A stretch of 64,000 bases of DNA from Microbacterium sp. NC79 (lineage in GTDB: Bacteria; Actinomycetota; Actinomycetes; Actinomycetales; Microbacteriaceae), in contig NZ_JAHQYI010000001.1 in assembly GCF_019061125.1 (NCBI RefSeq), forward strand, positions 2,165,921 to 2,229,920, given 5' to 3'. A program made the position numbers and the translations under genes. The notes below the pieces were generated by a model, which was not told where the DNA came from, did no database searches, and worked only from the letters and a program-made list of their open reading frames with translations. Positions 8,615 to 15,432 of the stretch are shown piece after piece. Position 1 is the stretch's first letter. Every line of letters starts with the position of its first letter.

Positions 8615-9733
8615 ATGCAAGATTTTGGGGCTTCTCCAGCGGCGCTTCGGCTGATCACGTCAGCATCGAACGTCGCACTGGCGAACCCGGAAGCGCAGTT
8701 TTTCAGCGCGATGATCGATGGTTGGCGGAACCAGCAGCTGTCGCGCGGACTCCGTGAGCAGACGATACGGAACCGGACGGCGACGGTGACGCGGTTCCGT
8801 GATTTCGTGGACAAACCGCCATGGAGGTGGACGGTCGCGGATGTGGATGAGTTCACTGCTGAGTCCGGCGGTCGCACTCGGACGCTGTCGACGATGCGCG
8901 CCAACCATGGGTCTATCCGTGGGTTCTGTGATTACCTCACGAACCCGTTGTACGACTGGATGGAGATCTGCGATCGCGAGTTTGGGGAGGTCCCCTCGCA
9001 GGTGTGTCTGCCGTGGAACACGGTGGCGCATCGGTTCGAGTTTGAAGGCGATGGGAAGCGTCGCCCGTTCACGTACGACGAGATTGAGCGCCTGTTTGAC
9101 ACGGCCGACGCTCGCGTCGAGCTGCTCGTGAGCTCCGGGAGAAAGGGTGCGCTCGGCGCGTTGCGGGATGCCCAGTTGCTGAAGACGGTCTACGCGTTCG
9201 GTCTGCGCCGCACTGAGGCGGTGATGCTCGATACCGTCGATTTGCACCACAACGCGAAGATGCGGCAGTGGGGGCGCTACGGCGCGGTTCACGTGCGATG
9301 GGCGAAGGCGGCGGGCGGTGGCGCGCCACGACGTCGCACGGTGCTGCTGGTGCCGGAGTTCGACTGGTGGGTGCCCGGCATGCAGCAATGGCTCGAGCAG
9401 GCCCGGGCCCGTTTCGCGCCCGGAGACCGCCTCGACGCGCTCTGGGTGACCGAGCGCCGTACGCGTCTGTCTGCTGGGTATCTCGACCGGAGGTTCGCAG
9501 AGCTGCGTGATGAAGCCGGCCTGTCGAAGGATCTGACACTGCACAGCCTCCGGCATTCCTATGTCACGCACCTTCTCGAGTTCGGGTACGCCGATCGATT
9601 CGTCCAAGAGCAGGTCGGGCATATGCATGCCTCGACGACCTCGATCTACGCCTCCGTCAGCTCGGACTACAAGAACCGTGTGCTCGCCGAAGCGCTGAAG
9701 GCCCTCATCGAAGGAGAAGTTGATGACCGTTGA
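8615..9733 (+). CDS. tyrosine recombinase/integrase
   Basis: Site-specific DNA recombinase of 372 residues. The N-terminal core-binding domain (about 30-115) is followed by a catalytic domain with the expected residues: Arg in GLRRTE (about 198), a Lys in the WAKAAGG region, H-x-x-R in HSLRH (about 310-313), GH (about 336) and nucleophile Tyr in SIYASV (about 345). It is therefore predicted active. I preferred the ATG at 8615 to a TTG at 8603 because it sits just below the promoter. It overlaps the following HTH gene by 11 bases, and the three trio genes form an operon at the island edge. Confidence 0.85.
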   Translation: MQDFGASPAALRLITSASNVALANPEAQFFSAMIDGWRNQQLSRGLREQTIRNRTATVTRFRDFVDKPPWRWTVADVDEFTAESGGRTRTLSTMRANHGSIRGFCDYLTNPLYDWMEICDREFGEVPSQVCLPWNTVAHRFEFEGDGKRRPFTYDEIERLFDTADARVELLVSSGRKGALGALRDAQLLKTVYAFGLRRTEAVMLDTVDLHHNAKMRQWGRYGAVHVRWAKAAGGGAPRRRTVLLVPEFDWWVPGMQQWLEQARARFAPGDRLDALWVTERRTRLSAGYLDRRFAELRDEAGLSKDLTLHSLRHSYVTHLLEFGYADRFVQEQVGHMHASTTSIYASVSSDYKNRVLAEALKALIEGEVDDR

Positions 9734-10058
9734 GCTCGACACCGGCTGGAATCTGCGCAGCGTGATGGCTTCGCGCGGGATCTTCCAGACCTCCAAGCTG
9801 AAGCCTCTGCTCGAAGAGCGCGGCATCGACCTGTCCCGGGAGCAGGTCTATCGGCTGGTGACTCAGCCGCCACAGCGGGTGCGTCTTGACGTGTTGGCGG
9901 CGTTGTGTGATGCACTGGAGTGCTCGCTCGACGATCTCGTGACGATCACTCGCCGGGAGGCCTTGGCCCCGGTGGCGGTGGGCGAGGAGGCGACACGGGG
10001 GTCGATCGGTGATCTCCGTCCTGTTCGCGCGGCGATTCGTCGGCCGCGTACGAAGTAG
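9723..10058 (+). CDS. small Cro/CI-type HTH DNA-binding protein
   Basis: A 111-residue protein whose residues about 10-70 form an XRE-like helix-turn-helix (LSREQVYRLVTQPPQRVRLDVLAALCDALECSLDDL, split across helices), with a basic tail ending RRPRTK. The ATG at 9723 has AAGGAG six bases upstream, within the recombinase gene. The likely role is a directionality or repressor factor for the adjacent recombinase, by analogy with other element-encoded small HTH proteins. The stop is five bases before the next start. Confidence 0.75.
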   Translation: MTVELDTGWNLRSVMASRGIFQTSKLKPLLEERGIDLSREQVYRLVTQPPQRVRLDVLAALCDALECSLDDLVTITRREALAPVAVGEEATRGSIGDLRPVRAAIRRPRTK

Positions 10059-10063
10059 CCGCG

Positions 10064-12013
10064 GTGGCCAAGCCTCCGCAGCTGCCGCGAGTCGCTGAAG
10101 TCGTCGCTCTCGTCCACCCTTTCGTTCCCGAAATCTCTCGCGAGCGAATCGCTGAGATCGTGCATTCGGTTGCGCCAGTACCCCTCACGCAGCGGCTTCT
10201 TGAGCTCGCGCTGATCAAGCAGCCCGGAGTCCTGGAGGGGCAGCATGCGAACGTGCCGGTGACTGTTCAGGATCTGGCCCGCGCGTTGGTCGAAGAAGGG
10301 GCAAGCCGGGTGATGCTGCCGACGTGCGAGTCCTGCGGACGCGCGGTGAGAATGCCCCACAAGACGCCGGGCGGTGGTCGACACTGCTCCCGATGCGAGC
10401 GGAACGCCCGGTCCGTCTCGTGCGCGTCCTGTGGCCGGGTCCGGCCCGTGCAGCGCACGATCGACGGACAGCGCTTTTGCCGTGACTGTTGGCGAGCCGA
10501 CCCTCGATCGTTCGGCGACTGCTCGCGGTGCGGTCAGCATGCGACCATCATCGTCCGTCGCCCGGAACTGGTCTGTCTGGCCTGCTACACCGCACCGATC
10601 AAGACCTGTGGTCTCTGCGGAGAACCTGGCCGCGTCGCCTCCCACCTCGACGGACGACGAGTATGCGCGCGCTGCTACTACGCGATACGCAGACCACAGC
10701 CTTGTCCCGAGTGCGCGCGCAGGGTGTTCCTGACCGGCTTCATGAATGGCCAGAAGGTCTGCGCCGACTGCGCGGGTACTCCGATCACGATGGCCTGCCC
10801 CGGATGCGGCTCGATCGAGGAGATCCGCAAACATCACCTCTGCGTCGAGTGCCGCCGGCCCGTCGCGATCCAGCAACTGCTCGCCGACGATGCGGGAGAG
10901 ATCCGCGCGGACCTCCAGCCCCTTGCTGACTATCTGCTCACGCACCATGGCAAAGCGGCGTCGCTCGAACGCTGGCTGCACAAGAGCAAGTGCGCGATGG
11001 TGCTCCGCGAGCTCGCGGACGGGACCCTGCCGCTCACCGCCGAGGCGATCATCACCCGAGCCCGGTCGGGACAGTCGGTCACGTTCCTCCTCTCACTGCT
11101 GGTCCGTTCCGGCGTGCTGCCGGAGCTCGACGTCGAGGGCACGCGTTTCACCCACTGGCTCAACGACTGGCTCGATGGCATCGACCATCCCGAGGACCGG
11201 CTGATCCTGCGCCGCTACTGCACCTGGGAGCTCCTCCGATCCACTCGGGCACTGCGCATCGCGTCCAGCCCTGCTTCCGGCTTCCAGAGGCAACGGGCTG
11301 CGCTGAAGTACTGCGCCGCGTTCCTTGGAGAGATCCGGTCGCACCAGGAGACGCTGGCGACGTTTCCGCAGCGCCTACTCGACGCGCATCTGACCGATTC
11401 GCCCAGCCAACGCGACGCGCTGGCACCGTTCACTCGCTGGCTGCGAAAGCACCGGTTGAGCACCCTTCGCGTCGAGTTTCGAGCCCATCGCCTCGAAGGG
11501 CGAGACTATGCCTCCGACCACCGATGGCAGATGGCCCGCAGGTTCCTGTCCGATGCCGACATGGACCCGAAGACCCGGGCCGCGGGTCTTCTCGTATTGC
11601 TCTACGGCATTCAGCTGACCCGCATCGTCACGATCACCCGGGCACAGGTCGATACGAGCTCACAGCCCGTGACGCTCACCGTCGGAGCCGAGCCGATCAA
11701 GGTCCCAGAGATCCTCGGCGACGCCATCGTCGAGCTCGTCGATGCCACAAAGGGCCATCCTGAAGGATGGCTGTTCCCCGGCAGGAACCCAGGCCGCCAC
11801 CTCACCCCGGGCCCACTGAGCCGTCGTCTTCGCGCCGAAGGCCTGCTTGCCGGGAGCGCCCGCACAACAGCGCTCATCGAACTCACACGGCAACTGCATC
11901 CCCGGATCGTCTCGGACCTCCTCGGCATCACGACGGCGTCCGCTGCCTCATGGTCACGTCTCGCCGGTGGTGAGTGGTCCGATTACCCGGCTCTTCGTTC
12001 CACCCGCGCCTGA
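10064..12013 (+). CDS. zinc-ribbon protein with degenerate tyrosine-recombinase domain
   Basis: 649 residues from a GTG. Residues about 88-263 contain twelve CxxC pairs, readable as six tandem zinc ribbons (CESC...CSRC, CASC...CRDC and so on). The last ~170 residues resemble a tyrosine-recombinase catalytic fold (LLVLLYGIQLTRIVTITRAQV; GWLFPGR). However, the HxxR histidine is replaced (ELTR), GH reads GI and the nucleophile Tyr position holds Trp. I infer a catalytically dead partner that binds DNA or RNA for the active recombinase. Its stop abuts the stop of the convergent thioredoxin-like gene. I do not know a named family for the whole architecture. Confidence 0.75.
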   Translation: MAKPPQLPRVAEVVALVHPFVPEISRERIAEIVHSVAPVPLTQRLLELALIKQPGVLEGQHANVPVTVQDLARALVEEGASRVMLPTCESCGRAVRMPHKTPGGGRHCSRCERNARSVSCASCGRVRPVQRTIDGQRFCRDCWRADPRSFGDCSRCGQHATIIVRRPELVCLACYTAPIKTCGLCGEPGRVASHLDGRRVCARCYYAIRRPQPCPECARRVFLTGFMNGQKVCADCAGTPITMACPGCGSIEEIRKHHLCVECRRPVAIQQLLADDAGEIRADLQPLADYLLTHHGKAASLERWLHKSKCAMVLRELADGTLPLTAEAIITRARSGQSVTFLLSLLVRSGVLPELDVEGTRFTHWLNDWLDGIDHPEDRLILRRYCTWELLRSTRALRIASSPASGFQRQRAALKYCAAFLGEIRSHQETLATFPQRLLDAHLTDSPSQRDALAPFTRWLRKHRLSTLRVEFRAHRLEGRDYASDHRWQMARRFLSDADMDPKTRAAGLLVLLYGIQLTRIVTITRAQVDTSSQPVTLTVGAEPIKVPEILGDAIVELVDATKGHPEGWLFPGRNPGRHLTPGPLSRRLRAEGLLAGSARTTALIELTRQLHPRIVSDLLGITTASAASWSRLAGGEWSDYPALRSTRA

Positions 12014-12331
12014 TCAAGCATCACCCGTCAGCGCTCGCCCGGAAATCGCCTCGCGCAACTGCTCGACGGTCGGAGACCCTCCCAGCCCGGCAGGGGTACT
12101 AAACACCCGGCAGGCGAGCCCGACCGGCGCGTGCTCGTCGGCGAAGGGATCGACCCCGTCGACGAGAACGGTCGGTGACCCGTGGAACCCGAGTCGCACA
12201 GCGTCCTCCGGGGTCTCGACCAATTGACGTGTGACGCGGACATCTGATCGGCCGTCGAGCAGCCCAGCAAGCCGACGGTCGAGTATCTCCCAGTTCGGGC
12301 ACCCGTCGAAGTATTGCAACGTAATCTCCAT
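12014..12331 (-). CDS. thioredoxin-like small protein of metal-resistance operon
   Basis: 105-residue protein with a thioredoxin-like beta-alpha-beta start, EITLQYFDGCPNW, a single cysteine in place of CxxC, and the cis-Pro-like GSPTVLVDGVDPF. Relatives are usually found beside mercury or other metal-resistance genes and are often labelled thioredoxin-family. The ATG at 12331 has AGAGGAG upstream. It begins 12 bases after the ATPase gene on the same strand, so it is third in the cmtR operon. The activity is unproven. Confidence 0.7.
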   Translation of the reverse strand: MEITLQYFDGCPNWEILDRRLAGLLDGRSDVRVTRQLVETPEDAVRLGFHGSPTVLVDGVDPFADEHAPVGLACRVFSTPAGLGGSPTVEQLREAISGRALTGDA

Positions 12332-12343
12332 GACCAACTCCTC

Positions 12344-14302
12344 TCAGTTCCGACCCGCGTGGACCGCGACAGGTGAAGAAGGCGTTACCGACGACAGCGC
12401 GGGCGACTTGGCGCGCGCGGCGCGCAGGCCGTTAAGGATCACGATGACCTCAGCGATCTCGTGGACGAGGACGACGGCGGCCAGCCCCAGGACTCCGAAC
12501 AGCGCGAGTGGGAGCAACGCGGTGATGATCAGCAACGACAGGATGATGTTCTGGTTGATGATCCGCCGACACCGGCGGGCGTGGTCGAACGCCCGCGGAA
12601 TGAGGCGCAGGTCGTGGCCCGTGAACGCGACATCGGCGGACTCGATCGCTGCGTCGGAACCGGTCGCTCCCATCGCGATGCCGATGTCCGCGGAGGCGAG
12701 GGCCGGGGCGTCGTTGATGCCGTCGCCAATCATCGCGACCGATCCCGCCTTCGACAGCTCACCGATTGCCGCTGCCTTGTCCTCGGGACGCAGCTCCGCA
12801 CGCACATCCTTGATGCCAGCCTGTGCGGCGAGGGCGCGTGCGGTGCGGGCGTTGTCGCCGGTGAGCATGGTCATGTCGATGCCCTGATCCGCGAGCGTGC
12901 GGACGACTTCGGGAACTTCGGGGCGCAGTTCGTCGCGGACACCGATCGCCGCGACCGGGAATCCGTCCCGGTGGACGATCACGACGGTCATGCCCTGTTC
13001 CTCGAGACCCGCGACCCGGTCTCCGAGCTCCCCGGCGTCGAGCCAGCGGGGGCTGCCGACGGTGATTCTCGACCCGTCGACGGTGCCTTCGATGCCGTGC
13101 CCGGCCTTCTCGGTCACGTCTACAGCTGCCGCAATGCCCGGAGTCGCAGCGGTGATAGCGGAGGCGAGGGGATGCGTGCTGTGCTGTTCCAGCGCCGCCG
13201 CCCAGGCCAGCGCCTGTGTCTCGGTCACGCTGTTCGCGGTGAGGACGGCGGTGACCGCGGGCTCGTTGCAGGTGAGGGTGCCGGTCTTGTCGACGGCTAC
13301 GTGCCGGACCGTGCCGAAGCGCTCGAAGACGGCTCCGGATTTGATGATCACGCCGAACTTGCTCGCCGCGCCGATCGCGGCGACGACCGTCAGCGGAACA
13401 GAGATCGCCAGCGCACAGGGTGAGGCTGCGACTAGCACGACGAGTGCGCGGGTGATCCACATCTCCGGGTCGCCCAGCAGCGATCCGAGGATCGCGACGA
13501 GGGCGGCGAGGATCAGCACACCGGGCACCAGCGGGCGAGCGATCCGGTCCGCGAGACGAGCACGCTCGCCCTTCTCCGTCTGCGCCTGCTCCACCAGTTC
13601 GACGATCGTGGTTAGCGAGTTGTCGGTACCCGCCGCGGTCGTTTCGACCTCCAGTGCGCCGGCGCTGTTGATCGCGCCGGCCGACACCGCATCGCCGGGC
13701 TCGACCTCGACCGGGATCGATTCCCCGGTGATCGCCGAGGTGTCCAAGCTGGAGCGCCCCGCACGGACGATCCCGTCGGTCGCGATCCGCTCGCCCGGTC
13801 GGACCACCATGACCTGGCCGACCGTCAGCTCCTTCGCCTGAACCTGCACGGCCACCCCGTCGCGCAGCACTGTCGCCGTCTCCGGCACCAGCTTCAGCAG
13901 CGCCCGCAGCCCTCCCCGGGCGCGGTCCATCGCCTTGTCCTCGAGGGCCTCTGCGATTGAGTATAGGAAGGCCAACGCTGCGGCCTCCTCGACGTAACCG
14001 AGAATGACCGCGCCGATCGCGCTGATCGTCATCAGCAGCCCGATCCCGAGCTTGCCCTTTAACAGCTTCCGGATCGCGCCAGGAGTGAACGTCGACGCGC
14101 CCAGCAACAGGCCGGCCCAGAACAGCACGAGCGCCGGGATCTCGAGGCCGGACCATTCAAGGATTAGACCGGTGAGGAATGCGACACCTGAAAAGACCGG
14201 CACCATGATGCCGCGGTCCTTCCACCAGGGTCGCCCCACCTCTTCATTCTCATCATCCGCCGCAGTAGCAGGCTCGTGTTCGCAGCCACACGCCGCGCTC
14301 AC
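12344..14302 (-). CDS. heavy-metal P1B-type ATPase, SPC motif
   Basis: Inner-membrane metal efflux ATPase of 652 residues. It shows TGES (192-195), the transmembrane metal motif SPC (294-296) and the phosphorylation site DKTGTLT (338-344). The hinge is GDGINDAPAL, and the last helix carries HE...NGLR. SPC rather than CPC points to the P1B-4 (Co/Ni/Fe-type) subgroup, though the paired CmtR regulator suggests Cd/Pb. The N-terminus has only CGCEHE as a soluble metal ligand cluster, with no HMA domain. The GTG at 14302 overlaps the cmtR stop (GTGA), so translation is coupled. Confidence 0.9.
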   Translation of the reverse strand: MSAACGCEHEPATAADDENEEVGRPWWKDRGIMVPVFSGVAFLTGLILEWSGLEIPALVLFWAGLLLGASTFTPGAIRKLLKGKLGIGLLMTISAIGAVILGYVEEAAALAFLYSIAEALEDKAMDRARGGLRALLKLVPETATVLRDGVAVQVQAKELTVGQVMVVRPGERIATDGIVRAGRSSLDTSAITGESIPVEVEPGDAVSAGAINSAGALEVETTAAGTDNSLTTIVELVEQAQTEKGERARLADRIARPLVPGVLILAALVAILGSLLGDPEMWITRALVVLVAASPCALAISVPLTVVAAIGAASKFGVIIKSGAVFERFGTVRHVAVDKTGTLTCNEPAVTAVLTANSVTETQALAWAAALEQHSTHPLASAITAATPGIAAAVDVTEKAGHGIEGTVDGSRITVGSPRWLDAGELGDRVAGLEEQGMTVVIVHRDGFPVAAIGVRDELRPEVPEVVRTLADQGIDMTMLTGDNARTARALAAQAGIKDVRAELRPEDKAAAIGELSKAGSVAMIGDGINDAPALASADIGIAMGATGSDAAIESADVAFTGHDLRLIPRAFDHARRCRRIINQNIILSLLIITALLPLALFGVLGLAAVVLVHEIAEVIVILNGLRAARAKSPALSSVTPSSPVAVHAGRN

Positions 14303-14658
14303 GCGTCCGCCCTCGTCCCGCAGCAGCAAGGTACCGTGCATGCTGAGTCCACGCAAGGTGCGTGCTCATCGACAGCCAGCGTCACGTCCACGAGGGAAAC
14401 GAGCGCAGCAGCAAGGTGCGGATCTGCGATCTCGTAGCGAGTCTGGCGACCCTCAGGCTCAGCGACCACGACCCCGCAGTCGCGCAGGCAGGTGAGATGG
14501 TTAGACACGTTCGAGCGCGTCAGCTCCAACTCGCGCGAGAGCACGGCCGGGTAGCTCGGACCATCGAGCAACGTCATCAGGATCCGGGAACGCGTCGGAT
14601 CCGCCATGGCACGGCCGAGCCGGTTCATGACGTCGAGGCGTGAAACAATAGTCAGCAC
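14299..14658 (-). CDS. cmtR: ArsR-family metal sensor, CmtR type
   Basis: Winged-helix repressor of 119 residues, very close in layout to Mycobacterium tuberculosis CmtR, a Cd/Pb sensor. Starting at the GTG at 14658, the cysteines fall at 57, 61 and 102, exactly the metal ligands known for CmtR (HLTCLRDCG; HAPC). This supports both identity and start. The recognition helix is TRSNVSNHL. The tail is Cys-rich (CVDSACTVPCCC), which is additional to the known site. It heads the operon with the ATPase and thioredoxin-like gene. Confidence 0.92.
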   Translation of the reverse strand: MLTIVSRLDVMNRLGRAMADPTRSRILMTLLDGPSYPAVLSRELELTRSNVSNHLTCLRDCGVVVAEPEGRQTRYEIADPHLAAALVSLVDVTLAVDEHAPCVDSACTVPCCCGTRADA

Positions 14659-14665
14659 ACGCTGA

Positions 14666-14696
14666 ACTATACAGCACTGACTGATCAATCAGTGCT
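14666..14696 (-). promoter_or_regulatory. cmtR promoter and 24-bp operator
   Basis: 14673-14696 is a 24-bp palindrome matching itself at all but one symmetric pair (arms AGCACTGA/TCAGTGCT around TGATCA). It directly abuts a -10-like TATAGT (14666-14671, minus strand). The start codon is at 14658, so the message would be leaderless and binding would block polymerase. Confidence 0.75.
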
Positions 14697-14741
14697 CCAC
14701 CGCCAAGCGACACAGCACCCGATATCTGCTGAACACGCGAT

Positions 14742-14900
14742 TCAACGATGCGGCTCGGCAGCGAGATCGCGACCCACAGTTGCGCCTCGATGCGTCAGCG
14801 TCTGGCATCCCGGCGGGTTCGAGCGGAAGAACTCGTCATCGAGCATTTTCGCCTGCTCTTCGGTAAGCGTCGTGCCTTGTGCGCGGAGAGGAAGATGCAT
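14742..14900 (-). CDS. possible small ORF or gene remnant, 52 aa
   Basis: MHLPLRAQGTTLTEEQ... reads as a plausible 52-residue coding piece, and the frame stays open upstream of the ATG. No ribosome binding site is obvious. I do not recognise it. It may be a remnant of an element gene between the two metal operons, or chance. Confidence 0.25.
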   Translation of the reverse strand: MHLPLRAQGTTLTEEQAKMLDDEFFRSNPPGCQTLTHRGATVGRDLAAEPHR

Positions 14901-15088
14901 GACAGTCAGCCTGCGCCAATCACGATGTTTCCCGACTCGGGGCGGCTGTGAATAGGTCGCAGCTCAACGAGGCGGCGTTTGGCACTGCGGACGCGCGCAT
15001 GTATGAACGCCGCAGACGTTGTGACCTTTCGTGAAACAGGCAGTCAGAGCGTCGATCACAACCTCCGCGTGATTCCGCGGCTCTCACC
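14901..15088. other. spacer between metal operons
   Basis: Together with 14697-14741 this makes up a roughly 390-base spacer between cmtR and csoR. Apart from the doubtful 52-codon frame I see no gene, tRNA or clear terminator in it. Confidence 0.5.
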
Positions 15089-15409
15089 TCACCGGACGAG
15101 GCGGCCGATGGCTTGAGATGCCTCTCGTATTTTCTCTTCGGCAGTGTCCCCGCCTGCGCGGACGGCGTCTGCGACGCAGTGGCGGAGGTGGTCTTCGAGG
15201 AGTCCGATGGCGACGCCTTGCAGGGCGCTGGTGAGTGCGGAGATCTGGGTGAGGACATCGATGCAGTATTGCTCGTCTTCGACCATGCGGTGCACGCCAC
15301 GTGCTTGGCCTTCGATGCGTTTGAGTCGGGCGAGGTAGCGGGCTTTGTCGGTGATGTAGCCGTGCTCGCCGTGGTCACACGAAGCTGCAGGTTTAATGAC
15401 GTCGGTCAT
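15089..15409 (-). CDS. csoR: copper-sensing repressor CsoR
   Basis: Four-helix copper(I) sensor (DUF156) that releases DNA on binding copper. The Cys-His-Cys ligand set is visible: Cys in EDEQYCIDVL and His/Cys in DHLRHC. An extra SCDHGEHG N-terminal tail could add ligands. I chose the ATG at 15409 because AGGAG lies at the right distance; an ATG at 15436 overlapping the copB stop (ATGA) is also possible. It is last in the YHS-copB-csoR operon, so it would be autoregulated. Confidence 0.92.
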   Translation of the reverse strand: MTDVIKPAASCDHGEHGYITDKARYLARLKRIEGQARGVHRMVEDEQYCIDVLTQISALTSALQGVAIGLLEDHLRHCVADAVRAGGDTAEEKIREASQAIGRLVR

Positions 15410-15432
15410 CGTCTTCTCCTGATTCGTCATGG

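Noticed and set aside
8660..9826. 388-codon minus-strand frame opposite the recombinase
   Set aside because: The recombinase motifs and promoter are on the plus strand; the antisense product is Arg/His-rich without domains.
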